Both the position numbers and the translations under genes were made by a program. Positions 1 to 11,760 of a DNA stretch of 64,000 nucleotides are shown here, piece by piece; positions within the stretch are counted from its first letter, which is position 1; every line of letters starts with the position of its first letter. The DNA is taken from positions 78,062-142,061 of the forward strand of contig QANZ01048681.1 in assembly GCA_003254925.1 (NCBI GenBank), written 5' to 3'. The DNA is from Chamaecrista fasciculata (taxonomy: Eukaryota > Streptophyta > Magnoliopsida > Fabales > Fabaceae). The notes below the pieces were generated by a model that did no database searches, had not been told where the DNA came from, and saw only the letters and a list, made by a program, of their open reading frames with translations.

Positions 1-895
1 GAAGAAAATGTGAGTTTCTTTAATTATATAATTTTTTTTCAAATCAAGATGTTTCATTCTTATTAATTTTAAATTTCTAATAATGTGTCATCTTTTTTAT
101 GTAGGGACTTGGGTGAAAAAAGATGCAAGGTTTTGTGAAGTCTATTGAAGTACTATTATATTGAAGACCTTTTTGGATGGTTATTAAATTTTTCTACAAT
201 ATCACTTTTTGTTGAATATGTATCTCACTTTGAGTCTTAGGGGTTTTTGTTGAAACATTATGTGAAAATATTGTATGGTTATATTAATTACTTTTCTTTG
301 ATGATGCTTGATCTAAATATATATTCTATTGAATATATAATGAGTTTAATGTTATTGTATGATGTTAGCAAATTATTATATAATTTATTTAAAAATTGTT
401 TCAAAATTTTTTTAAAAAAATGCTTATTCTTTTAGGGAACGGTTTTTAAATGTTGTTACAAATAAAACATGAAAACCGTTCCCTAATCACAAAGTATAGG
501 GAACGGTTTTCTGCTGTGGCCATATTAAGTATAGGGAACAATTTCCTGATGTGGCTATATTAAGTATAGGGAACGGTTTTCTGCTGTTGCCATATTAAGA
601 AGGTAACAGGTAATGTTTGTTGCTTAAAGTGGCAACGGTTATAAAATGTTGTTGAAAAAAAACATGAAAACCGTTCCCTAATCACAAAGTATAGGGAACG
701 GTTTTCGGCGCTTGTTGCCTTAGACAATAACTGTTGCCATAGGATCAAATAACCGTTGCCTTAGACAATAGGTAACGGCCGTATATAGTACAGTCGTAAA
801 CCGTTGCCAAACCGTTGCCTATTCTAATAGACAACAGTTATTGTATTATAGAGAACGGTTTTTGGCCGTTGTTAAAAGAAAAAAATGTTGTAGTG
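1..895. mobile_element. One end of a CACTA (En/Spm) DNA transposon, running off the window
   Basis: The sequence ends at 891-895 with TAGTG, the complement of the CACTA terminus; the inward reading CACTACAACATTTT is typical of plant CACTA TIRs. Just inside lies an array of short direct and inverted motifs, as expected of CACTA subterminal repeats that bind the transposase. The following bases, att (896-898), would be one copy of the 3-bp target duplication. The other end is outside the window, so the internal part (1-430), AT-rich with no recognisable transposase exon, cannot be assigned firmly. Family assignment rests on terminus plus repeat array. Confidence 0.7.
430..870. repeat. Subterminal repeat array of the CACTA element
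   Basis: The motif AGGGAACGGTTTT and its inverse AAAACCGTTCCCT recur at about 434, 473, 499, 559, 668 and 692, mixed with related AACCGTTGCC / GGCAACGGTT units near 630, 750, 816 and 825. A longer unit, accgttccctaatcacaaag, occurs at 475 and 670. The short, mixed-orientation, slightly diverged motifs fit a transposase-binding array. Confidence 0.7.
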
Positions 896-3780
896 ATTCT
901 TCAAAGAATTTTCTACACTATGAATAAAGTTATACAATGAGATTTAATTTCATATATGAATTTTAGTCAAAAGAAATTAAGAGAAGAAAAGGGGAAAACA
1001 TGATTTGGATTCTAGTACTTCTTGTGTGAGTGGTTGTGTGATTTAGGATGGAATTAGGTTTTAGTATCTTTGAATTGAGCATTGATGTGTTCATAGCTTC
1101 TTGGACTTTTAATTATTTATTTTACTTTTTCTTTTGGCACATATATATTAATTTTGACACACTCATGAGTCGGTCGTTAATATTCAAATTAATGAATGAA
1201 CACTAATCACTAATAATGTGTATGTTGGTGTGAACAACTTTAAAAGGTGACAATGTAGTCAAAAGTCACACCCACAAATGGAAATAGGTCAAATGCCATT
1301 TTATAACGTACAACACATAAAACAAAACAAAAAGGTCAAACCCTCCCAGGCTCCCACCAATATATATATATATATATATATATGGCATCTTCTCTTTGCT
1401 TTACTTTCACTTCAAATAAACTAAGACATACTTTCCACCATGCAGGTTTTATTATATATAACTTGTAGCTCTTAATTAGTCCCCACCCTAAATATAATTC
1501 CTTAAAATAACAATGTATCCACGTGTTTTGCTTAAGCCCTATCTATCTTCTTTATTGTAGTGTTCTTTTGTACTCCAGCCGCTTATTATTACATGTATAT
1601 TTTCTTCCAATTATATATTATATAATTAATTAAGGTATTAATTTGTTAGTGTGGTATAAGTATTTCGGTTTTTATAGATAAAATTTCAAAGTTTGAATTT
1701 TGTTTAAAAATATTTTTATTAAGAGAGTTTTACTCTTATTGTGAGACATTGACTGGCATGAGAGTTCATTATTATTTATTTAATTAAACCATAAAGTTAT
1801 ATATATATATATACTAGAAATGATGTTCTCTTTTATTTTGTTGTTGCTCTCACGAGTCTTAACCCTTGTTAGTGCCTCATCCTATATATGTCATGATGGG
1901 TTCCTATCAAGGCTTTAGATTTTGACTTTGTTTTTGCATTGAGCCATTTTAAAATGATAGTGTGTTCAATGGCTAAGTGACTGAAAAAGAAAACACATAC
2001 TTAGAGAGAGAAAGTGGGGCAAATAATAATGAAGGAGAGAAATTGAAATTTCTTCTTGGTGTGTGAATTCTTCTTGAGACATGCCAAAATGAAAGAGAAA
2101 GGCATGTAGATATGTTGTATAAGAGACAATATTAACTTGAATTTCAAATCCCAATAGCCCTAAAGATAAAACTCTCATGCCATACAAATCACAATTTGTG
2201 TCCCCTACCAAGGGTACCATTGCCAACGACACTCCAAAATTCACATTAATTAATGAGTGAATTAATGATTTGATTCTTGAAATATATTATATTCTTTACT
2301 TTTTAATCTTTGAAAAATAAAATTATAAGATTTAGTTTAAAAAATATAATTACAATCATTTTAAATTTTTGTTAAACTTACTAATTGAAAATTAATTATT
2401 GACAAATTATTAATTATGATGTTGTTTTAGATTTTATCGATATTATAGTTGATTTTTATTTAGACCTAAATACACTATAATAATAAGAGACAACAAACTC
2501 TTCTAACTAATTAATAATGTCTTAACCTAGAACCAAGAAAATTACAACTCATATCTCAAGAAAAGAAGCTTTCTAAAACAAGATACAAAATACATAACTA
2601 TAATTTTTTTTTTGGTAAACTAACTAACTATAAATTTAACCTAATTAATAACACATCTTGGTTTTAATCTCATATGTGGTTTGCTATATACGCCTTCAAT
2701 TCCTTAAGAATCCGTAGTGCTTTACTGAATTGAACACAAATGGTCCAACGTCACTATATATAATATAATTAATATAAAACATGCATGCACTTGTATTTTC
2801 CACATGTGTAATATATATTGTTATATATGCGACGACTCTATATATAATAAAACAAAATCATAAAATTGCACAAAATTGTTATAATTGAGTACATTTTTAT
2901 TGACCTATATAGAATGCATCCTCATGTAGTATTGTCATTGTGACATATATATACCACACTACTATATACAATTATCATCTTCATTATTGTGCTTGAAATG
3001 ATTATATATATACATCTCTTTAATTAATTATATATATATATATATGCCTTAACTTATGTTTTTGTTCTTATATATTGATGAGTTGATATTTTTGGTCATT
3101 GTGGTCAGCACGGCATTCTCAAGAAATAGAATATGGTCATAGCTATAAGTATAACACTTATTAATTATGAAGCAGAAGACGCTATAATATTTATTTTGTC
3201 ATTTATTTTAATTTAGAGACTTGTTGGATATATATGTTGATAACTACAGTATATTATATCTAATATATATATATATATATCCCACTTCATTTTTCTATTT
3301 CTATATTTGGGCGTACAAGCTAAGTGACTAATGTAAATTAAAATATCTATCTAAGAGTCTATACAAAAAAAATTTAAAAAAAAAAAGCTGTTTTATTCTT
3401 AATATAAAAGATTCCTTTGGAATTAACAAACGACTCGTCTTATTAAAGTTGTCAACCGAACTTGATATAAACAGAAAACCACATATATTCATTGCCTCTG
3501 TGACGACCATCGATTTCAACCATACATATATATTCATAGCCTCTATTCGGAGAGGGTCCAAATTCAATTAAAAAGGTCAAATATTCATTTTGATCTTCAA
3601 TTATGAGATGAGTTTTATTTTGATCATAAAAATAATTTTTATTTCATTTTGGTCCTCAAACTTTCAGACTTGTTTTATTTTGATCTCCAAAATATGATTT
3701 TACATAATTTTTGCCGTTATTTATAACCTAAATAGTTGAGATTGATTATTTTTCTCTCATATTTGTTATAATAATAAGTG
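896..3780. other. AT-rich intergenic DNA, no gene seen
   Basis: No coding sequence or recognisable element. There are (TA)n runs near 1360, 1800, 3030 and 3268, and long A/T runs. At 3570-3720 a 'ttttgatc' phrase repeats (cattttgatcttcaa, ttattttgatcataa, ttattttgatctcca), like one arm of a foldback element without its partner. Confidence 0.6.
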
Positions 3781-4302
3781 GAGTAAACTACCAAATTGGT
3801 CCCTGGATTATTGGTTCGATAACAAATAGGACCCCAGATTAAGGAAATAGGCAAATAGGTCCCCGAATTTTACAAACGTTACTCAAATCAGTCCTTCCGT
3901 GAAATCGTCGTCTGGATACCAGATGACGTGGCCGTTAACTGCTGACATGGCATGTTAAGTGCCACGTCAGCAGATGGCAAACTATAAAAAAAAATGCCAA
4001 TTGTGCAGGATATGCCACATAAGCATTAATACTTAAAAAAAGCATGTCCTTCAAAATTCAAATTGGTCCCTGAGTTTTATTTTTTAGAAAAAAAAATTAA
4101 TTTTTACTCACCCATTCTTATCCTATTATTTTTAATTCCCCCTCTTTTTCATCATATTTATTCATTTTAGTCCCAAATCCTCAAAATAAAATTGCAAAGT
4201 GTCCCAAAACTCTTCCAAATATTCCAATTTAGTCCTTAAAAATATTAAAAACCCTAAAACCTAAACTTAAACCCCAAACTCCCTCACCCATTCTTATTCC
4301 AT
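3781..4302. mobile_element. Arm fragments of foldback DNA elements abutting the Copia LTR
   Basis: At 3787-3905 the phrases 'aaattggtccctgg', 'aataggaccccag' and 'aaataggtccccg' repeat in the style of the inverted arms seen elsewhere here, but the opposite arm is missing. The part at about 4115-4270 (ttttagtcccaaatcctc, aaagtgtcccaaaactctt) closely matches 41070-41155 in the element at 40329. It is therefore a dispersed repeat, cut on its right by the Copia LTR remnant. Confidence 0.5.
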
Positions 4303-4574
4303 TATTCTATGATGGGCTGAAGAATTGGAAATAAGAGCCTTGTGCAAATATATATAGGGTTATGATTCCCAAATTGGTAGCAGGGTTTCTTCACTGAGGA
4401 GAAGAGAGATTTTCTTAAGGAAAACTATTGCTGAAGACCAATAACCCGAAAGATTCACAGACCTTGATTACTATGGAGAATTCAGGTACGCTTCCGTATC
4501 TATTGTTTTTGTTCTTGATGATTTGACATAATTGATCTCGGGGTTTAAGTTTTAATCTAGAATTTTTCCTAACA
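4303..4574 (+). repeat. Left LTR remnant of the Copia element
   Basis: It matches the right LTR from about 9528 on (tctatgatg, ggaaataag, ccttgtgcaaatatatatag, ccaataacccgaaagat) and ends in aaca just before the primer-binding site. Roughly the first 155 bases of the LTR are absent; other repeat DNA sits there instead. Confidence 0.8.
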
Positions 4575-4576
4575 AG

Positions 4577-4588
4577 TGGTAACAGAGC
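4577..4588 (+). other. Copia primer-binding site
   Basis: tggtaacagagc, two bases after the LTR end, closely resembles the TGGTATCAGAGC initiator tRNA-Met site used by plant Copia elements. Confidence 0.75.
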
Positions 4589-4843
4589 CCTAATCTTGTT
4601 GAATCATTGAGATTTTGTTTTTTTAGTTTTATAATTAAAGTTTTTTTTTATTCTACGGTTCTGCCGATTTATTTTTCGTCTCCCTTAATCGGTTCTTGGT
4701 TAAAGTTTTTGGATATGTTTGGTTCTCCATATTTAGTTCCGTTGCGGATACACGATCTGCTTTTCTTTGATCTTCTCGATATTATTTTGGCCTTCGGTTG
4801 GTTTTTCGGATTAAAGCTTCGTCTTCCTAAATTTTATGGAAAT

Positions 4844-5035
4844 GGATCTTCTAGAGTTCCTTTCTCTAGAGTTCTTGTGGAGTATGAGAGAGAAAGGAAG
4901 AGAAAAGAAGAGAGAGAAAGAGAAAATATTATTTTACATATCTTTATTTCATAAATTTCATATTTTCTCTCTCTTCTTCTTCCTTTCTCTCTCTAACTTT
5001 ACAAGAACTCTAGAGAAAGGAACTCTAGAGTATCC
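4844..5035. mobile_element. Short foldback (MITE-like) hairpin inside the Copia fossil
   Basis: The left arm, from ggatcttctagagttcct, and the right arm, ending in ctctagagtatcc, are inverted copies of each other. The arms continue inward through ctctagagttcttgt / acaagaactctagag and a purine-rich / pyrimidine-rich stem, giving a hairpin of about 190 bp. It is absent from the general Copia layout, so it is an insertion. Family not recognised. Confidence 0.6.
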
Positions 5036-5412
5036 AAACCCAAACTTTATTTCGGTGACATGGCTTTAATTTTTAAGTTTTTCGATTTTCGGTGTTATCA
5101 CTTATCAGAATAGCGTTTTTTGAATATGGTGATTTAACAAATTCATCTTGCTTTTGTGTCTTGGGATGCGAAACATATATATATTGATATTATATTGTTT
5201 GGCAATTTTGGTGGAGGGTTACAACGCTGCAAAATTGGGTATAAGTTTGGATTAAATATCTTCCTTCTGACTTGGGATGCGCAACTTACATGTACATGTG
5301 GAAATTGATTTGATCAATAAAGTGTGTATTGGTTGGCCAAAAAAAAAAAAAATAAAGTGTGTATTGTTTATAGCTTCTTGCATCCTGTGTGATTTATATA
5401 TATATATATATA

Positions 5413-5573
5413 CTAGTTGGTAGGCAAATATGTATATAAAATAAATAAGGGATTAAATTTTTAATTTAGTAAAAAAAGAGAGATTAAATAGTAAATTTTC
5501 TCTTATTATTAATTTCATAGACTATAGTTTAAATATGGACGACCAGAAAGGGGTGGAGCCATATAATATAAGA
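5413..5573 (-). mobile_element. Non-autonomous Helitron, copy A (terminal hairpin damaged)
   Basis: On the minus strand it runs from TCTTATATTATATGGCTCC to a terminal CTAG between an A and a T, and is about 90% like copies B (13121-13300) and C (31910-32087). The GC-rich hairpin before CTAG, present in B and C, is missing here, so the 3' end is probably inactive. It sits in a (TA)n tract inside the Copia fossil. Confidence 0.75.
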
Positions 5574-6553
5574 TATATATATATATATATATGTGTGTTT
5601 AATTAATTTGGTTGAACTTAAACTCAATTGGCCTCTTTGGCTTTCGGTCACTACTTTTTGTTTGAGTTTTGTTTTGGTTTTGGCTCAACATATATATATA
5701 AAAATAATTTTGGTTTTCATGTCCGACTTAGACTTTGGAACTCCGGTGACCAGTATTGTTTAATTTTGTCTTGGTTTTGATTTGGTTTCGCGGTATATAT
5801 ATATATATTATTCGAATGTTCTTGAAACATAAGTATATATATATATATATATGATGCAACACACATGGTTTCATTTGAGATGTGTTGTAAAATAGAAATT
5901 TAGTTTTTGGGAATTTAATTTTAAAATATTGGTATATGTATTTTGAGATAAATTAATTGAAGCAAATAAGTCGCCAAAGTGACCTTTATTGTGGAGATTA
6001 ATTTGTTCTTAAAATGCAAAAGGTTTTGCGTATGTAACTTAGTTGGTATGAATATATATATATATGATTGGCCCAAAAGAAAGTCTATATTTGTTTTGAT
6101 TACATATACACTTGCGATAATGACATAGTGATAATTATTTGGTTTTACATGTGGGTAATGAACCGGCCCAAAGGAAGATTTGTTACTTGATATGTTACTT
6201 TATTATCAGTGTTTGATTATTGCACCAAGGCATCACTTACAAGTTAAATATTTTGTCCAAAGATGAAATATTAATGGAATGCCCGGTATCTTGAGATGGG
6301 GTTTACCGATATTTTTTAATTTAGTATTCCATTCGGATAATACTTTGATATTAATGTGAGCTATTTGTTTTGTTTTATATATAGTCAGTTTTTAATATTA
6401 CTGCCAACATCAATTCGGTTCTTATGTAGAATGACACAAATTTTAAGGTATGACAAGAGAGTATTTTGATCACTTTCGGAGTCATGGATTTAGACTATGC
6501 ATTGAGGGTACCTAAACCCACTAATTTAAACAGATGAGAGTACCTCAAATCAA

Positions 6554-6983
6554 TTGAGGGAGATGGAAAAGTGGGAAAAGTCCAATTGCTTAAGTCTAAT
6601 GATCATCAAGTGTGTCATCCCAGAAACTTTTAGGGGCTCTATGTCTAATGAAATGGATACAGCTAAGGGTTTCCTTGAAGATCTTGAGAAAGTGTTTGTT
6701 AAGAATGAAAAGGCTGAGTCTAGTACATTCTTAACAAAACTTCTCTATGAAATACACAGGAAAAGGAAACATAAGGGAGTACATTATAGTAATGTCTCAT
6801 ATTGCTTCAAAATTAAAAGCACTAAAATTGGACTTGTCAGAGGACTTATTAGTGCATTTGGTTTTGATATCTCTTCCTACACAGTTCAGTCAGTTTAAGG
6901 TGGGTTATAATTGCCAAAAGGATTCTTGGTCAATTAATAAGCTCAAATCGTACTGTGTTCAAGAAGAGAAAAGGTTGAAGTAA
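6554..6983 (+). pseudogene. Remnant of Copia gag (UBN2 domain)
   Basis: Translated pieces such as SKLKALKLDLSEDLLVHLVL, SLPTQFSQFKVGYNCQK and CVQEEKRLK are close to the conserved gag domain of plant Copia polyproteins. It lies in the expected place, after the primer site and before the polymerase remnants. It belongs to a fossil element and is broken. Confidence 0.8.
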
Positions 6984-8089
6984 GAAAAGACAGAGAGTGC
7001 TCATTTAACTACCACTTCAAAGACAACAAGAAAAATAAAGTTAAAGAAGCTGAATATATAGAATCACAATAGAAACAATATAAGGAACAAACTCAGGAAA
7101 ATTGTTTCTGTAGTGGAGCTAAAAGGTCATGTGAAGAGGCATTGTACCAATTATCACGCATGGCGTGCTAAGAAAGATATGCTTCTTAATTTTGTTTATT
7201 CATAGGTTAATTTGAATTTAGACTATAGACACATGGTGAAAGATACAGTGTGCCAAATCACATCAATGTGTCTATGTATGATTACCTAAATTGTCAAAAG
7301 TCAAATGATGGTGAAAGATACATCATTGTAAGGTGATGGCAAGACAATTAAGGTTGAATCAATTGGGGTATTTGGATTATTGTTAAGAACCAATTTTCTA
7401 TTTGGTTTTGATTGAGAGTTTTCTTGTTCCGTATTTCATAAGAATTTTTATTTTGTTTCAACATTGAGCAAATTAAGTGATTTCACAAAGTGAAGTTTTC
7501 GTCTCTTTCAAAATTCAAATTAGGTTGGTTTTGGTTCTTTATTAGGATTCAATAATTCGTATTTGCTTGTTGGTAAAAAAAAAAAAGGAAAATAGACCCA
7601 AATTAACCGCTAAAGTATTCAGGTTCTTTCAGGTTCTTTGTGACACAAGAGATTGAGATATATCTCCAAAAGGAGAAACGAGACACTTGTGTCTGTTTAT
7701 TGATTGGGTACTCCAATAGATTCAGGGGTTACAAATTTTATGATCCCACAATTAAGGTTATTTTTTGAGACGGTAATGCTTGGTTCTTTGAGGATGTTGA
7801 GTTTGCGGGTGGGGAAATGATTAAGGATTTTGTCTTGAAAGGGAATATTTTAATATTTCTCAATTGCAATCGATGATTATCAGGATCAGTTTTATAATAC
7901 CTGGTATTATTCGAGAAGCAACTTTGGTTCAAGACAATGTCACAGACCTTCCTGTTCAAGTTTAAGAATAAATAATTTTAGAAGGACAACCTCTAGAACC
8001 ATTGTCATTAAGGAAGTCCACTAGAGATGAAAAGTGTAATTTCAATTATTTGTAAATTAAGGAAATACATCTATGGACTTAATTAACCA

Positions 8090-8960
8090 TCTATTCAGTA
8101 GTACTACAAATTTCACCAAGTTGTCATCTCGTTCGGTTTTGAGATGAATTTGGTTGATGATTGTGTGTACATAAATTCAGTGGGAGCAAACAGTTTATTT
8201 CTAGTTTTATATGTCGATGACATACTGCTTGCCAGCAACAATATAGAATTGTAGCATGAAACTAAGACCTTTCTAGCAAGAAACTTTGAATGACATGCAG
8301 AATAGTAAACCAGTTGATACTCCTGTGGCTAAAGGAGACAAGCTTAGTCTTGATTAAGGCCCTTAGAATTATTTTAAGAAAAGTGAAATGCAAAAAGTCT
8401 CCTATGCTTCGCCAGTAGAGAATCTTATGTATGCATAAGCTTGTACTTGTCTAGATATTGATGTTGGGCAAATATTTAAGTGATCCAAGTTTGGGTCTTT
8501 GGAAAGTAGCCAAATGAGTCTTACGGTATTTATAGAGAACAAAACGTTATATGCTCATATACAGAAGGCCAGAAAAGGTTGAGATCATTAGGTATTCAGA
8601 TTCTGACCTTATTGATTATGGAATATAACTGCAAAATTTTGTCACGGGGCTGTGAATTCGGAATGAAATTGAAAGACCACTTAAGTTTGTGACAATAAAA
8701 CTGTAGTTTTATATTCCAACAACTATAGGAACTCCGCAAAGTCAAAGCACATTGACATTAAGTTCCTTGTTGTGAAAGTAAGGGTTCAAAGTGGTAAGGT
8801 GTCTATAGAACATTTTGGTACAAACTCCAAGATTGTGGATCCGCTTAAGGTTTTGTCTCCCACGGTCTTTCGTGAGCATACTGCTCATGTGGGAGTTAAG
8901 GTATTTAAGGAAATTCAGTTTCAGTGGGAGTTTGAAAAGTTGTTCGTTTGTTATTGACAA
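8090..8960 (+). pseudogene. Remnants of Copia reverse transcriptase and RNase H
   Basis: LYVDDILLASNN (near 8205-8245) is the reverse-transcriptase active-site block of Copia polymerases. Farther on, pieces such as STKSKHIDIK-like sequence near 8730-8765 and VSIEHFGTNSKIVDPL near 8800-8845 match the C-terminal RNase H region. Broken and scattered; part of the fossil element. Confidence 0.75.
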
Positions 8961-9373
8961 ATTTTATGGAATTTCGGTTTAAGGATAAATTCGGTTTATT
9001 TTCTGTAGAAATAAGGTTTCGGTTGACACTTTGAATGTAATTCAGTTTGATCTCATAAAGTTTTAAGGTGGATCACTTGGAAATAATTATGAACAGATAA
9101 TATTACATATTATTTCCATGCCACACATCCATACTTGATCTATGCCATTTGCTTGTGTTGATATATGTGATCAAGGAAGGTTTAGTTATGCAATAAATGT
9201 GACGAAAATCGCTTTGGTCCTTATATTGGCACAGTTAATGGACGAGATTGTTCAGGCATACTTTGGTAATTTGGTTTGATAGCAAATTTTGAGCTCATAA
9301 GTTTTTTTTTTACGATACCGGTGACACTCAATTACGGTATAATGTATATATTTATATAGTCCAAGTGGGAGAT

Positions 9374-9814
9374 TGTAAGGTTTATGGACTTATATAAATA
9401 TAATAAGATATTAAATTGAGTGTCTAATGCTATCATAATTAAAGGAGGCCCATATAGTTTATAATGGGCCCAATAAGTTAATAAAGTATGGGCTAATATG
9501 TGTGGATACTCTTGTATAATTTCTAATTCTATGATGTGCTGAATTGGAAATAAGGGCCTTGTGCAAATATATATAGGGTTATGGTCCCCAAATTGGGAGC
9601 AAGGGTTTCTTCATTAAGCCCCATTATCAGAGAAGAGAGACTTTCTTAAGAAAAACTATTGCTCAACAATTTGGAAGACCAATAACCCGAAAGATCCATA
9701 GACCTTGATTACTATGGAGAATTCAGGTACGCTTCTGCATCTATTGTTTTTGTTCTTGATGATTTGACATGATTGATCTCGGAGTTTAGGTTTTAACCTA
9801 GGGTTTTTCCGAAA
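9374..9814 (+). repeat. Right LTR of the Copia element
   Basis: It starts with tgtaaggtttatgg directly after the polypurine tract aagtgggagat (9363-9373). From about 9528 it parallels the left LTR remnant, and it ends near gggtttttccgaaaa. About 441 bp long, a normal size for this class. By eye, divergence from the left LTR is modest apart from short indels, suggesting an insertion that is not ancient. Confidence 0.8.
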
Positions 9815-10789
9815 AGAACAATCCCAAAAAGAATTAGAATGCAACAAAGTTAGCAACCTACACCTACACGCCGTGGTTTTGCACTCCTTTTTTACTCTCG
9901 AATTTTATATCAAAAGTGCTCCATATATATAAACGACCTCTTAATTTATGGACCATTTTTGCAGGCATACGACTACCACAAATCTACAATCCTCATTTGA
10001 ACTAATGAAACAATTAAAGGATTATCCAACCCGTTATATATATACTATATAGTTCATATGGTCAACTATAGAAAAGTTTATATTTATTAAAAAAAAAAAG
10101 AAAAAAAAATCCCCGATATGATCCATCTAATCATCTCACTCAATATATATAGTCTTACGAAATTACTATTTTGCAATTTTTATTACAATGAAGAGTATAT
10201 GTGACGAAAACTTGATTTCCTGAATTGTATAAGTCGTCCCTTTCGAAAATGAATGAATGAATTTGTGGTTGGTGAGTGACAAGACATATAAGAGAGAAAG
10301 GAAAGAAAGAGCATATATACTAATTGCCAGATTGAGCCAATTCTCTGCTTCTTCTCTTTTAACAATCAATGCAATTACCAAATTCACATACATGAAAAAA
10401 GACGTTGAACTGATTCTTTAACCTTTATTTTTTTAATTGATCATTATCTTATTATCCTTCACTTTACATATATATATATATATGGCTTCTTTTTGTTATT
10501 TTTTTTTCTTTTGTTTAACAAATTCTTTTAGTAGCATCTAATTTAATGGCATTTCGGCAAAATGGGGCGGCTTGTGTGGAAAGTGGCACACACACACATA
10601 TATAAAGTATATATATATATATATATATATATGATGCCATTGCTATTGCAATTAATATTTGCTAACCCTAATAAAGTGTTGTAAGATGGAACTACACGTG
10701 TCATCTTCTCAACGGTTGCTCGTCGAAGAATCAAACAATATCTTCCTCTTTCACCCATGACACGTACGTAGTTAAAAAGTTATTAAAAA

Positions 10790-11137
10790 GTCCAAGTATA
10801 ATTTAGTCTTATTCTTTTGCTCAATTTTCAATTTAGTCCTGTATCTTTTTTATTATATTTTTTGTCTCATATCTTTATGTCAAATTCCAATTTGATCTTA
10901 TATATTTTTTTATTGCAAATTTGGTCTCATATATTTAGGTCAGATTTAGAATTGGTTTTATATCTTTAAATCAGGTGAAAAATTTTGCAAATATATGAGG
11001 TTAATTCTTCAACCTAACCAAATGGGACCAAATCGAGACATTTTATAAAGATATGAGATTAAAAGTATAAAAAAAAAAAAACCATGACCAAATTGGGATG
11101 AGTAAAAGATATAGAAAGATTTACACTTTTGACCTAA
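10790..11137. mobile_element. Decayed foldback (MITE-like) element
   Basis: The left half carries the phrases 'caatttagtcctgtatc', 'gtctcatatcttta' and 'atttggtctcatatattt'. The right half carries rough inverses: 'aaatatatgaggtt', 'aaagatatgagatta' and 'gaccaaattgggatg'. The arms are imperfect, so this is an old copy. No target duplication identified. Confidence 0.45.
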
Positions 11138-11590
11138 ACTAAAGTATATGATTTATGTTTATGATTGTCTCTCTTTATATTTATATTATACTTGAGCTCA
11201 ATTTCAAGTTTTTTATTTCCTGAAAAAAAACTTTTTATTACGATATTTGCCAGAAAAATTATTGTTAACTATTTTAAAAGAAAACAATAACTAAATGTCC
11301 AGGCGGCTAAACCCATCTTGTGAAAAGCTCCAAATGTTGTTCTATCATATTTTGATATAATTGGTATATGATCATTTAAGGCAAAATTAATAGAAATGAA
11401 AAGAAAAGTATATTAACCAATAGGAATCCCCATTGACCAAGTCTCGAGTTCAAAATTTGTTGGAGATATTTTTATTGAGAGATTTTATCTCTATTGATAT
11501 AAAATCTTCTGATTTGCAAAAAAAAATTAGCCTTGACTTAGATTATAAAACATATATACAAAAGATACCTTATAGTCAACTAATGATAGT

Positions 11591-11760
11591 TTGGTGTAGT
11601 GGTTGATAAACTGTGTATACCCTAGATAGGAAGACTTAGATTTAATTTTTAGAGTCGATATTGTTGGAAGAACTTTAAACTGTTTACTCCGACTCAAATG
11701 AAATTAGTTTTTGTCTAAATTATGATACTGATAAGCGAGTAGAGAAACTCATAATTTCAC
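11591..11760 (+). repeat. SINE-like repeat (tRNA-derived type)
   Basis: It begins ttggtgtagtggttgataaa, resembling a pol III A box, with a degraded B box near 'agatttaatttttagag'. It continues through 'attgttggaagaactttaaac' and 'aaattagtttttgtctaaat' to 'gagaaactcataatttcac'. Related copies lie at 34430-34590 (minus strand), 57700-57975 (two) and, as a tail only, about 33265-33345. Confidence 0.55.

Larger units (their letters stand above)
4303..9814 (+). mobile_element. Broken Ty1/copia LTR retrotransposon, with nested insertions
   Basis: Two LTR remnants (4303-4574 and 9374-9814) share long near-identical stretches. A tRNA-Met-type primer site (tggtaacagagc, 4577-4588) follows the left LTR, and a polypurine tract (aagtgggagat, 9363-9373) precedes the right one. 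In between, in family order, are traces of gag (UBN2 type), a zinc knuckle, reverse transcriptase with the YVDD motif (near 8212), and RNase H/C-terminal sequence to about 8960. The element is heavily decayed with many breaks and is a fossil. A hairpin element (4844-5035) and a Helitron (5413-5573) lie inside it, between the left LTR and gag. Confidence 0.85.

Noticed and set aside
1966-2244. 92-codon minus-strand frame
   Set aside because: Repetitive Leu/Ser/Phe composition expected from AT-rich DNA; no similarity recognised.
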